This document shows positions 6,701-13,953 of a stretch of DNA of 36,512 nt, piece by piece; positions within the stretch are counted from its first letter, which is position 1; every line of letters starts with the position of its first letter. Below the pieces are notes generated by a model, which was not told the DNA's origin, ran no database searches, and saw nothing but the letters and a program-made list of their open reading frames with translations. The position numbers and the translations under genes are program-made. This DNA comes from Clostridiales bacterium (lineage in GTDB: Bacteria > Bacillota > Clostridia > Christensenellales > Aristaeellaceae): positions 1 to 36,512 of the forward strand of contig SFNY01000017.1 in NCBI GenBank assembly GCA_004554085.1, given 5' to 3'.

Positions 6701-7465
6701 GTGAGGGAAATGAATCGAACGGAAGCGGAGGAGCGGCTCTACTGCGCCATGACCATCGGCGAGGAGCTGCTGGTCAGCGGCGCGGAGGTCAACCGCGTGG
6801 AGGACACCATCCGCCGCATCTGCACGGCCTACGGTGCGGAGCGCGTGGATGTGTTCACCATCACCTCCAGCATCGTGACCACCATCTACGGCGCGGACTT
6901 CGGAGCGTGCACCCAGACCCGGCGCGTGTCGGGCATGGCCTACGACCTGAACCGCCTGGACGCGCTGAACCGGCTGTCCCGGCGCATCTGCGCGGAGAAT
7001 CTGTCCCCGGAGGAGGTGCGCGCGGAGATTGTGCACATCGACGCGGGGCCGCGCTACTCCTTCGGCATGCAGCTCTTCATCTACGCGCTGATCTCCGGCT
7101 CCTTTTCCATCTTCTTCGGCGGCAGCCTGCGCGACATGGTGGCCTCGGCGCTGATCGGCATCCTGCTGAAGCTGTTTGAATCGGCGCTGCGCCGCAAGGC
7201 CCACAACGCCCTCGTCACCGGACTGCTCTGCTCCAGCGTGGGCGGTCTGCTGGCCCAGCTGAGCGTGCGGCTGGGGCTGGGTGTGCATGCCGATCTGATC
7301 GGCATCGGCAACATCATGCTGCTGATCCCCGGCATCGCCTTCACCAATTCCCTGCGCGACCTGTTCTCCGGCGACACCATCACCGGACTCATCCGCTTTC
7401 TGGAATCCATGCTGCTGGCCATCGTGATCGCGCTGGGCTTCACCCTCGCCGGCCTGCTGTTTTGA
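6701..7465 (+). CDS. ThrE-type amino/organic acid exporter, large subunit (YjjP-like)
   Basis: I chose GTG 6701 because AAGGA lies 6 nt before it and the promoter start is near 6680; ATG 6710 and ATG 6686 are in-frame alternatives. The roughly 254-residue protein has a soluble N-terminal part with the signature GEELLVSGAEVNRVEDTIRR. About five hydrophobic membrane segments follow between residue 120 and the C-terminus. This is the DUF1212/ThrE N-terminal domain, which in Corynebacterium ThrE is fused to the second half but is often split in Firmicutes. The family exports threonine and serine (ThrE) or succinate (YjjPB) across the cytoplasmic membrane. The next gene encodes the missing second half, 21 nt downstream, so the two should form one transporter. 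The substrate here is not determined. Confidence 0.85.
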   Translation: MREMNRTEAEERLYCAMTIGEELLVSGAEVNRVEDTIRRICTAYGAERVDVFTITSSIVTTIYGADFGACTQTRRVSGMAYDLNRLDALNRLSRRICAENLSPEEVRAEIVHIDAGPRYSFGMQLFIYALISGSFSIFFGGSLRDMVASALIGILLKLFESALRRKAHNALVTGLLCSSVGGLLAQLSVRLGLGVHADLIGIGNIMLLIPGIAFTNSLRDLFSGDTITGLIRFLESMLLAIVIALGFTLAGLLF

Positions 7466-7486
7466 TTTGTTCTATGGAGGTGCGCC

Positions 7487-7939
7487 ATGAATCCCATCGT
7501 TCAACTGATCGCGGCCTGGGCTGGCTCGCTGGGCTTCGCCCTGCTGTTCAACGTGCGCGGCAGGAAGCTGGCCTTCGCCTCGCTGGGCGGACTGCTGGCC
7601 TGGGCGGTCTATCTGCTGGTCGCGCGCTTCACCGAAAACGACTACCTCTGCGGCTTCTGCGCAAGCGTGGCGCTCACGCTGTACGCCGAGATCATGGCGA
7701 TCTGCCAGAAGTCGCCGGTCACGGTATTCCTGGTGTCGGCGGCGATTCCGCTGATCCCCGGCGCGGCGCTCTACCGGGCCATGGACTGCGTGATGCATGG
7801 CGATTGGCCGGGGCTGTGGCAGCGGGGCAGCTACGCGCTGCTGTTCGCCGCCTGCATGTCCGCGGGCATCACCGTCACCACCATCCTGTTCCAGCTGATT
7901 CGCGGCAGCCTGCACGCCCATGTCCATCCCCACGGCTGA
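7487..7939 (+). CDS. ThrE-type exporter, small subunit (YjjB-like)
   Basis: The start is ATG 7487, with GGAGGTG 5 nt upstream. The 150-residue protein has four to five membrane helices and matches the C-terminal ThrE_2/DUF3815 half of threonine/serine exporters, including the conserved segment IPLIPGAALYRAM (about 85-97). The tail is histidine-rich (HAHVHPHG), an unusual detail that might bind metal or simply be unstructured. It lies 21 nt after the large subunit on the same transcript and is needed to complete the transporter. The family call is firm. The direction and substrate of transport are inferred only from characterised relatives. Confidence 0.85.
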   Translation: MNPIVQLIAAWAGSLGFALLFNVRGRKLAFASLGGLLAWAVYLLVARFTENDYLCGFCASVALTLYAEIMAICQKSPVTVFLVSAAIPLIPGAALYRAMDCVMHGDWPGLWQRGSYALLFAACMSAGITVTTILFQLIRGSLHAHVHPHG

Positions 7940-7944
7940 GGGCG

Positions 7945-7973
7945 TTGCGCTTTTCGCGCACATGTGTTAAAAT
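7945..7973 (+). promoter_or_regulatory. Sigma-A promoter of the HAD phosphatase gene
   Basis: TTGCGC (7945-7950), 17 nt, then TAAAAT (7968-7973). The ATG at 8006 is about 26 nt after the predicted start. Confidence 0.6.
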
Positions 7974-8005
7974 AACGGCAACATAATTTTCCGGGAGATG
8001 GAACC

Positions 8006-8788
8006 ATGATTAAGGCTGTATACTTCGACGCGGACGGCACGCTGGTCAGCTTCCGCACCCACGCGGTGCCGGAGGACACGCTGACCGCGCTGCGGCGGCT
8101 GCGCGGCGCGGGCGTGCACTGCATCCTCTGCACCGGGCGCAACGGCGGAACCTCCGCCCCGCTGCTGGATACCGGCCTGTTCGACGGCGCGATCCTGCTC
8201 AACGGCCAGCTGTGCACGCTGAACGGCGAGGCGGTGCTGCGCAGGGCCATCGACCGCAGCGATCTCGAGATCGCCGTGGACGGCGCGGAGAAGGGCGATT
8301 TCACGCTGGGCTTCGTCAGCGGCTACGAGAACTTCATGAACCGCTTCAACGCCCAGGTGTGGCTGTCCGATGAGTTCGGCGGCATGCCGCCTATGAAGCT
8401 GCGTCCGGCGCGGGATGCGCTGGAGATGGAGATCTACCAGATGCACATCTATGGCGCGCCCGGCTGCGAGGACGCGCTCGTCGCCCGGGCTCCGGGGCTG
8501 ATCGCCACCCGATGGAGCGAAAACTTCGCCGACGTGTTCCCCAGGGGCGGCGGCAAGGAGATCGGCATGCAGGCGATCAACGCCCGTCTGGGCATTGCGC
8601 CTGATGAGACAATGGCCTTCGGCGACGGCGAGAACGACGTGGGCATGCTGAAATATGCGGGCGTGGGCGTGGCCATGGGCAACGCCAGCGACGCGGTGAA
8701 GGCCCAGGCGAACTACGTGGCCCCCGGCGTGGACGACGGCGGCATCGCCCACACGGTGGAACTTTTTGCCGCACAGTTGGGTCTATAG
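8006..8788 (+). CDS. Cof-type HAD-superfamily phosphatase
   Basis: The start is ATG 8006, with GGGAG about 8 nt upstream. The 260-residue length fits Cof/YidA-type sugar phosphatases with a type IIB cap. Motif I is FDADGTL (7-13), with nucleophile Asp8 and acid/base Asp10. Alanine between them is less common than Leu, Met or Ile. Motif II is CTGR, and the magnesium-binding motif IV is GDGENDVGM (206-214), followed by the usual GVAMGNAxxAVK segment. These cytoplasmic enzymes hydrolyse sugar phosphates, flavin or pyridoxal phosphates with broad specificity. The gene has its own promoter and no pathway partners nearby, so the natural substrate cannot be inferred. Confidence 0.9.
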   Translation: MIKAVYFDADGTLVSFRTHAVPEDTLTALRRLRGAGVHCILCTGRNGGTSAPLLDTGLFDGAILLNGQLCTLNGEAVLRRAIDRSDLEIAVDGAEKGDFTLGFVSGYENFMNRFNAQVWLSDEFGGMPPMKLRPARDALEMEIYQMHIYGAPGCEDALVARAPGLIATRWSENFADVFPRGGGKEIGMQAINARLGIAPDETMAFGDGENDVGMLKYAGVGVAMGNASDAVKAQANYVAPGVDDGGIAHTVELFAAQLGL

Positions 8789-8793
8789 CACTG

Positions 8794-8799
8794 TATAAT
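8794..8799 (+). promoter_or_regulatory. -10 element of the patatin gene promoter
   Basis: A perfect TATAAT lies 26 nt upstream of the ATG at 8826. The -35 region at 17 nt spacing (GCACAG) is poor, so the promoter may be weak or need an activator. Confidence 0.45.
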
Positions 8800-8825
8800 T
8801 ACTGCACGACAAGGGAGGTATGGAT

Positions 8826-10073
8826 ATGAAGCGGGCGCTGGTGCTCTCCGGCGGTGGATCGAGGGGCGCGTATGAGTGCGGCGCATGGCAGGCGCTGCGG
8901 GAGCTGAACATTCGCCTGGACGGCGTGTACGGCACGTCCATCGGCGCGCTGAACGCCGCGCTGGTGGCCCAGGACGACTTCGAGGCCGCGCTGGATCTGT
9001 GGAACAACATCTCCATCCGACAGATCGTAGCGGTGGACGAGGACGAGGACTTCGCCGTGGAGACCATGCTCTCGCGCAAGCGGGACATCATCCCCTTCCT
9101 GCTGGAGAACGCCCACAACTTCAAGATGGACGTGTCTCCCTTGGTGCGGCTGATCGACGAGAAGTTGGACGAGGGCCGGGTGCGCGCTTCCGGCATGCAG
9201 CTGGGCATGATGCTCACCCGCATGCCCCAGTTCAGCGGCCGCGCGGTGCGGCTGGAGGAGATTCCCCAGGGGCAGCTGGCGGACTATCTGCTGGCTTCGG
9301 CATCCTGCTTCCCCATCTTCCCGATGAAGGAGATCGACGGCGAGAAGTACATGGACGGCGGTTTTGCCGACAACATGCCCATCGCCATGGCCATCGAGGA
9401 CGGCGCGGAGGAGATCGTGGCGGTGGACATCCATCCCCAGCCGGTGCACCCCGAGTACGGCTGCATGCCCTTCCTGAAGCAGATTCACCCGCTGCACGAC
9501 CTGGGCGGCTTCATGGATTTCAATCCCCAGCTGCTGCGCCGCAGTCGCCTGATGGGCTACTACGACACCATGAAGGCCTACGGGCGCTTCGACGGCATCC
9601 GCTACACCTTCACGCGGGTGAACGAACTGAAGATTTCCGAGGCGGCCCGGCGCTACACCCGGGAGATTGCGCTCTTCGACGCGGGCTGCGACGCGCGCGA
9701 CGGCGACGCGGTGCTCATCGGCGCGCTGGGCGCGGAGACCCCGCTGCGGGCGCTGAGCTGGAAGGACGCGCTGCTGCGTGGTCTGGAGCTCTGCGCCCAG
9801 GCGATGGGTTTCCGGGAGGACGCGATCTACGACATGGACGTGCTCACCGGGCGCATTCTGAACTATGCCAGGAATCTGGACGGCGACGGCGCGCTGTGGG
9901 ACCGCAGCATGAACGAGGCCGCCCGCGGAGGCGGGCGCGTGCTCACCGCGTGGATCTTCCTGTCCATGCTCCGCGAAAAGGACTTCCTCGCCCGCAACCG
10001 TCACAGGCTGGCGGACTTTCCCATGGAGACCGCCGCAGCGCTGTATCTGAAGTGCATGGACGAAACAATCTGA
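8826..10073 (+). CDS. Patatin-like phospholipase/lipid acyl hydrolase
   Basis: ATG 8826 is chosen over ATG 8820 because GGAGG ends 7 nt before it (and only 1 nt before the other). The protein has 415 residues. The patatin fold is clear: the oxyanion-hole loop SGGGSRGAY (8-16), the nucleophile elbow GTSIG (36-40, Ser38) and the catalytic Asp177 in MDGGFADN, which together form the Ser-Asp dyad. The family cleaves acyl chains from phospholipids or related esters. There is no signal peptide, so the enzyme is probably cytoplasmic or on the inner membrane face. The C-terminal part (about 250-415) is alpha-helical without a recognised domain. No lipid-metabolism genes adjoin it except the reductase-like gene 101 nt downstream. 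Its physiological substrate is unknown. Confidence 0.88.
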   Translation: MKRALVLSGGGSRGAYECGAWQALRELNIRLDGVYGTSIGALNAALVAQDDFEAALDLWNNISIRQIVAVDEDEDFAVETMLSRKRDIIPFLLENAHNFKMDVSPLVRLIDEKLDEGRVRASGMQLGMMLTRMPQFSGRAVRLEEIPQGQLADYLLASASCFPIFPMKEIDGEKYMDGGFADNMPIAMAIEDGAEEIVAVDIHPQPVHPEYGCMPFLKQIHPLHDLGGFMDFNPQLLRRSRLMGYYDTMKAYGRFDGIRYTFTRVNELKISEAARRYTREIALFDAGCDARDGDAVLIGALGAETPLRALSWKDALLRGLELCAQAMGFREDAIYDMDVLTGRILNYARNLDGDGALWDRSMNEAARGGGRVLTAWIFLSMLREKDFLARNRHRLADFPMETAAALYLKCMDETI

Positions 10074-10174
10074 GCAAGAGATCGGGCAAGCCTTCGCCTG
10101 CGATGGCGCGTCGGCGGGATGCATTTCCGTCATGACCGGATCAAAGCTCTGTCCGATACAAGGAGTGACCCTGT

Positions 10175-11089
10175 ATGAACATCGAACGAATCGCCATCGT
10201 CGGCATGGGTGCGCTGGGCGTGCTCTACGGCGATTTTCTCACGTCCCGCCTGGGCCGCGAGCGCGTGGGCTTCGTGGTGAACGCCGAGCGCCGCGAGCGC
10301 TACGGGCGCACGGAGATCAGCGCCAATGGCCGCCGCTGCGACTTCCGGCTGATCGACGCAAGCGAAACCGGCGATCCGGCGGATCTGGTGATCTTCGCCG
10401 TGAAGGCCACGGCGCTTGATCAGGCCATGGAGGACGCCGCCGGGCAGATCGGCCCGGACACCGTGCTCCTGTCCGTGCTCAACGGCATCACCAGCGAACG
10501 GCTGCTGGAGGAGCGCTTCGGCGGAAAAAACGTGGTCTACTGCGTGGCGCAGGGCATGGATGCGGTCAAGCTGGGCGGGAAACTGACCTACACGGTCATG
10601 GGCCAGCTGTGCATCGGCGTGCCCGCTGAGGAAAAGCTGCCCGCGCTGGACGCGGTCTGCGCGCTGTTCGACCGCACCGGCATGCCCTATTCCCGCGAGG
10701 AGGACATCCTGCACCGGCTGTGGGGCAAATTCATGCTCAACGTGGGCGTGAATCAGGTGGTCATGGTCTTTGAGGGTAACTATGGCACGATCCAGGCTCC
10801 CGGCAGGCCCCGGGAGATGATGATCGCTGCCATGCGCGAGGTGCTGGAGCTGTCGAAATATGAGGGTGTGATGCTCAGCGTGGACGACCTGAACTTCTAT
10901 GTCGATCTGATGAACACCATGTCGCCCCAGGGAATGCCCTCCATGCGGCAGGACGGCCTGGCCCACCGCAGGAGCGAGGTGGAGCTGTTCTCCGGCACGG
11001 TCTGCCGCCTTGCAAAAAAGCACGGCTTGTCCGTACCGGTCAACGAGTGGCTGTACGCCCGCGTCCGGGAGATGGAAGCGTCCTACTGA
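10175..11089 (+). CDS. Ketopantoate reductase-family (PanE/ApbA-like) NADPH-dependent oxidoreductase
   Basis: The start is ATG 10175, with AGGAG about 9 nt upstream. The 304 residues show the two-domain PanE architecture. There is an N-terminal Rossmann fold with the dinucleotide motif VGMGALG (9-15), the segment VIFAVKA, and a C-terminal helical domain with the catalytic pattern KFMLNVGVNQ, where Lys185 corresponds to the general acid of E. coli PanE. PanE reduces 2-dehydropantoate to pantoate in coenzyme A synthesis, but many paralogues act on other 2-keto acids. No panB, panC or panD gene is nearby, so the precise substrate is uncertain. It follows the patatin gene by 101 nt, and I found no convincing promoter in between. 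A convergent-gene terminator follows. Confidence 0.82.
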   Translation: MNIERIAIVGMGALGVLYGDFLTSRLGRERVGFVVNAERRERYGRTEISANGRRCDFRLIDASETGDPADLVIFAVKATALDQAMEDAAGQIGPDTVLLSVLNGITSERLLEERFGGKNVVYCVAQGMDAVKLGGKLTYTVMGQLCIGVPAEEKLPALDAVCALFDRTGMPYSREEDILHRLWGKFMLNVGVNQVVMVFEGNYGTIQAPGRPREMMIAAMREVLELSKYEGVMLSVDDLNFYVDLMNTMSPQGMPSMRQDGLAHRRSEVELFSGTVCRLAKKHGLSVPVNEWLYARVREMEASY

Positions 11090-11108
11090 GCTCCGTACAG
11101 AATTGCAG

Positions 11109-11149
11109 CGCCCCGGGGGAAGATTCCCTCGGGGCGTCAGCTTATTTTT
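11109..11149. terminator. Bidirectional terminator between convergent genes
   Basis: CGCCCCG (11109-11115) pairs with CGGGGCG (11130-11136), extended inward by GGGGA/TCCCT. On the plus strand the hairpin is followed by CAGCTTATTTTT. It separates the reductase gene from the leftward redox operon. Confidence 0.75.
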
Positions 11150-12041
11150 CGGCCTCTGTGGCCGCGCTTTCCTTCAGGCGGATTTTGCCGAAGCGCAGCT
11201 CGATGGCTCCGGTGGGGCAGGCCTGCGCGCAACGTCCGCAGCGAATGCACTCGGCGCTGTTGATGTTCTTCAACACCTGCACCTGCATGGGGCATTCGCG
11301 CTCGCACCTGCCGCAGGAGACGCAGCTTCCGCCGTCCAGCTCCATGCGGGTCAGGCTGATGCGGTTGAACAGCGCATAGAACGCGCCCAACGGACAGACG
11401 TACTTGCAGAAGGGGCGGTAGATCAGCACCGACGAAAGGATCGTCAGCGCCAGCAGGCCAATCTTCCACCAGAACAGGAAGCCCAGGCTGCCGCGCAGGC
11501 TCTCGTTAGTCAGCACCAGCGGGATGCCGCCCTCCAGCGTGCCCGCCGGACAGATCCACTTGCAGAACCAGGGCGCGCCCAGACCGAAGCCGTCCACCAG
11601 GAAGGCCGGCAGCGCCAGCACGAACACCACCAGCACGCCGTACTTCAAAAAGCGCGCGGGGCGGTCGATCTTCTGAGGGACGCGCAGCTTCCTCCCCGGA
11701 AGCTTGTGCAGCAGCTGCTGAATCCAACCGAAGGGGCACAGAAATCCGCAGATCAGCCTGCCCAGCAGCACACCGAACAGCAGCAGGATGCCGAATACAT
11801 AATAGGAGAAGTTCAGCTTGTTGCCGCTAACCACTGCCTGCATCGCGCCGATGGGACAGGAGCCCACCGCGCCCGGGCAGGAGTAGCAGTTCAGCCCCGG
11901 CACGCAGGCGGTCTTGAGCTCGCCGGAGTAGATGCGCCCGCTGAGGAAGCCGCTGAGGTGCGCGTTGGTGCCGAGGGCCGCGCCCAGCTGAATCCAGCTG
12001 CGGTAGCGGAACAGCCGCCCGCCCGATTTCTTCCTGCTCAT
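11142..12041 (-). CDS. Membrane polyferredoxin (NapH-like 4Fe-4S protein)
   Basis: The start is ATG 12041, which overlaps the stop of the upstream mini-gene (ATGA), so translation is coupled. The 299-residue protein has about four or five membrane helices and cysteine motifs between them: CYSCPGAVGSCP, CGFLCP, CKWICP and CKYVCP. The C-terminus has two classic 4Fe-4S ferredoxin motifs, CVSCGRCERECP and CIRCGRCAQACP. This is the NapH/YccM/NosR-type architecture, which moves electrons between the cytoplasm or quinone pool and partners outside the membrane. Gene order puts it behind an exported thioredoxin and a CXXC mini-protein. I therefore infer that it supplies electrons to an extracytoplasmic thiol or metal-centre reduction pathway. 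The final acceptor is not evident. Confidence 0.88.
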   Translation of the reverse strand: MSRKKSGGRLFRYRSWIQLGAALGTNAHLSGFLSGRIYSGELKTACVPGLNCYSCPGAVGSCPIGAMQAVVSGNKLNFSYYVFGILLLFGVLLGRLICGFLCPFGWIQQLLHKLPGRKLRVPQKIDRPARFLKYGVLVVFVLALPAFLVDGFGLGAPWFCKWICPAGTLEGGIPLVLTNESLRGSLGFLFWWKIGLLALTILSSVLIYRPFCKYVCPLGAFYALFNRISLTRMELDGGSCVSCGRCERECPMQVQVLKNINSAECIRCGRCAQACPTGAIELRFGKIRLKESAATEAEK

Positions 12042-12196
12042 GCGCCCACCCCGATGCACTCCAGGCAGATGCGCACGGCCTTGCGCAGCACGATCTCCGT
12101 TTCTCCCCGCAGCGCGCCGAAGCAGATGCAGCCCACGGCTGCGGCGATAATCAGCGCCCGCAGCGCCCAGGTCAGCCGCGCCCTGCGCAGGCTCAC
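12038..12196 (-). CDS. 52-residue membrane mini-protein with CXXC motif (CD1871A-like)
   Basis: A short gene linking its two neighbours. Its GTG start at 12196 overlaps the stop codon of the thioredoxin gene (GTGA), and its TGA overlaps the ATG of the polyferredoxin (ATGA). The product has a basic start (SLRRARLTW), one membrane helix (about 12-30, LIIAAAVGCICFGAL), and a C-terminal segment RGETEIVLRKAVRICLECIG with CLEC as a CXXC pair. This agrees with the small clostridial family annotated as 'CD1871A family CXXC motif-containing protein', as I remember it. The strict overlaps strongly support that it is translated. I infer a thiol relay or metal-binding adaptor between the exported thioredoxin and the membrane Fe-S protein. 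Its function is not established. Confidence 0.85.
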   Translation of the reverse strand: MSLRRARLTWALRALIIAAAVGCICFGALRGETEIVLRKAVRICLECIGVGA

Positions 12197-12717
12197 GCTG
12201 CGGCCTCCAGCATCGCCAGAACCTCCTGAATCACGCCGTAGTAGGCGCCCGCAGCGTCCTCCAGATCCGGCACGCCCACGATGGGCTGGCCCACGGGATT
12301 GCCCTCGCTGTCCAGGAAGTAGGTGGTCGGGAAGGCGTACACCTGGTAGAGGAACTGGTCGTAGATCTCCTGGGTGCCCATCAGCGTCTGGAAGTTGGTT
12401 GCGCCGGTCTGTTGAAGGATGTTGTAGGCCAGCTCGGTCTCGGTGGTCGCGTCGTCGCAGATGGTGATCAGGTTCACGTTCTCCGGCAGCATGTCCTTGA
12501 GCTTGGCCAGCTCCGGCATCTCCTGCACGCAGTAGCCGCACCAGGTCGCCCAGATGTTCACCATGGTCAGGTCGTAGCCGGAGAAGATGCTCTCGTCCAC
12601 CGGCTGGGCCTCCATGTCGTAGGTGCTGAAGCTGGTAAGGCCGCTCGTCTCGGCGCAGGCCGCAGATGCGGCGATCAGCATCGCCAGCGTAAGCAGCAGA
12701 ATCAGAGTTTTTTTCAT
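12193..12717 (-). CDS. Exported TlpA/ResA-like thioredoxin-fold protein
   Basis: The start is ATG 12717, with GGAGG about 10 nt upstream. The 174-residue protein has a signal sequence (1-22; Cys21 could be lipidated but the lipobox is imperfect) followed by a thioredoxin fold. The active site is WCGYC (59-63, Cys60 and Cys63) in the context VNIWATWCGYC, with the cis-proline region FPTTYFLD. TlpA/ResA-type proteins reduce disulfides outside the cytoplasmic membrane, for example in haem protein maturation or oxidative stress repair. It is the first gene of a three-gene coupled operon with a CXXC mini-protein and a polyferredoxin. I infer that the latter supplies its electrons. No cytochrome c maturation genes are visible, so that role is unsupported here. 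Confidence 0.88.
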   Translation of the reverse strand: MKKTLILLLTLAMLIAASAACAETSGLTSFSTYDMEAQPVDESIFSGYDLTMVNIWATWCGYCVQEMPELAKLKDMLPENVNLITICDDATTETELAYNILQQTGATNFQTLMGTQEIYDQFLYQVYAFPTTYFLDSEGNPVGQPIVGVPDLEDAAGAYYGVIQEVLAMLEAAA

Positions 12718-12746
12718 GGAATTCTTACCTCCGCTTGTCTTTATTG

Positions 12747-12775
12747 TATATATAAGTTCGACGCGGGGGATTCAA
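12747..12775 (-). promoter_or_regulatory. Sigma-A promoter of the thioredoxin/polyferredoxin operon
   Basis: On the minus strand, TTGAAT (12770-12775), 17 nt, then TATATA (12747-12752). The ATG at 12717 is about 23 nt after the predicted start. Confidence 0.6.
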
Positions 12776-12803
12776 ACCCCTGCATGCAAAAATTGCGCAA
12801 AAT

Positions 12804-12844
12804 GGGGCTGTCTCAAAACACGCTCTCTGTTTCGAGACAGCCCC
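12804..12844 (-). terminator. Terminator of the nucleoside-type ABC operon
   Basis: A perfect 11-bp stem GGGGCTGTCTC (12804-12814) / GAGACAGCCCC (12834-12844) is extended inward by AAAC/GTTT after one mismatch. Read leftward it ends in CATTTTG. It lies 78 nt after the stop of the last permease gene. Confidence 0.7.
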
Positions 12845-12886
12845 ACAATTGTTTTGCGGCGGGGTGAGGGCACCCCGCCCTACGGT
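12804..12886 (-). repeat. Interspersed palindromic repeat, copy 1
   Basis: This segment holds a terminator-like hairpin and a second palindrome, GGCGGGGTG (12858-12866), AGGG, CACCCCGCC (12871-12879). On the minus strand, the run from CCGTAGGGCGGGGTG through ATTGTGGGGCTG recurs nearly unchanged on the plus strand at 30844-30890. The two copies are therefore dispersed members of one intergenic repeat family. It encodes no protein. Confidence 0.75.
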
Positions 12887-12921
12887 TGCACGTCCTGAGA
12901 CAGCTCCCTGGGAATCCAGGC

Positions 12922-13953
12922 TCACCTTGTGCTCTTGTCGTAGGGCACGCCCTCGGCCTTCGGGGCCCTTGAGCTCTTCGAGGTGAAGGCCAGCACGATC
13001 AGGGTGATCAGATAGGGCAGCAGGCGATAGAAGTTGGGGTTGATGTTCAGCTCCTTCAGCAGATAGATGCCGTCGCCGTTGATGTCCAGGCTGGAGTAGG
13101 AGGCCGCAACGCACTTGAACAGACCGAACAGCGTGGCTGCGCCCGCGACGTTCAGCGGCTTCCAGTTGCCGAAGATCATGACGGCCAGCGCCAGGAAGCC
13201 GAAGCCCGCCACATCGCCGTTGGAGGAGCAGTTCGCGGTGGTCATGGCGTACACGAAGCCGCCCATGCCCGCCAGCGCGCCGGAGATCAGCACGCCGCTG
13301 TAACGCATCTTGTAGACGTTGATACCCAGGGAATCCGCTGCCTGGGGATTCTCGCCGCAGGCGCGCAGGCGCAGGCCGAACTTCGTCTTGTACAGGATGA
13401 TCGAGAGGATCACGTAGATCAGGATGCAGAAGTAGGTGGCGAGGTAGACCTTGTTGAGGAAGGTGTCGCCCAGGAAGCCCATCTCCTCTGTGCGTCCGTA
13501 GCCCAGGTGGGATTTCTTGAGCATGAAGTAGCTGGCGGAGTCGCCGCTGGCCATCTGCAGGGTGTTCTGGTTGGCGATCATGCGCACCAGGAACAGCACC
13601 AGCGCCGGAGCCATCAGGTTCAGCGCGGTGCCGCCGATGGTCTGGTCGGCGCGCAGGTTGATGGCCGCGAACGCAAGCAACAGCGAGAAGATCGAGCCCA
13701 TCAGCGCGGCAGCGAACATCGCCAGGAACATCAGCCCTTGCAGGCCCCAGAAACTGCCCGCGGCCTTCGCGGCCTCGAACACGGGCGTGACCTGAAGAAT
13801 GCGCACGCACAGCACGCCGATGAACGCGCCGAAGATCATGATGCCCTCCAGGGCCAGGTTGATCACGCCGCTGCGCTCGGCGAAGATGCCGGCCAGGGCG
13901 ACGATCATCAGGGGAACCGCATAGATGAGCGTCTGTCGAATCAGGAATGACAT
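12922..13953 (-). CDS. Nucleoside-type ABC transporter permease 2 (YufQ/NupQ-like)
   Basis: This 343-residue membrane protein of the BPD_transp_2 family has about 8-10 helices. The N-terminal segment (GIFAERSGVINLALEGIMIFGA) and the coupling motif (LRACGENPQAADSLGINVYKMR) are hallmarks of permeases for purine nucleosides and related substrates (YufPQ/NupPQ, BmpC group). Its ATG at 13953 abuts the stop codon of the preceding permease gene with no gap, so the two should be made in equal amounts and form a heterodimeric channel. The C-terminus is charged and cytoplasmic. It is the last gene of the operon and is followed by a strong terminator within a palindromic repeat. Nucleosides are the likely cargo by family; direct proof is absent. 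Confidence 0.9.
   Translation of the reverse strand: MSFLIRQTLIYAVPLMIVALAGIFAERSGVINLALEGIMIFGAFIGVLCVRILQVTPVFEAAKAAGSFWGLQGLMFLAMFAAALMGSIFSLLLAFAAINLRADQTIGGTALNLMAPALVLFLVRMIANQNTLQMASGDSASYFMLKKSHLGYGRTEEMGFLGDTFLNKVYLATYFCILIYVILSIILYKTKFGLRLRACGENPQAADSLGINVYKMRYSGVLISGALAGMGGFVYAMTTANCSSNGDVAGFGFLALAVMIFGNWKPLNVAGAATLFGLFKCVAASYSSLDINGDGIYLLKELNINPNFYRLLPYLITLIVLAFTSKSSRAPKAEGVPYDKSTR

Noticed and set aside
10074..10174. Promoter or terminator between the patatin and reductase genes
   Set aside because: No -35/-10 pair with acceptable spacing and no convincing hairpin was found. Only the ribosome site AGGAG before 10175 is clear.
12760..12785. tRNA-like T-arm (GGGGATTCAAACCCC)
   Set aside because: The stem-loop resembles a T-arm, but no acceptor, D-arm or anticodon arm can be folded around it. 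It overlaps the likely -35 of the thioredoxin operon.
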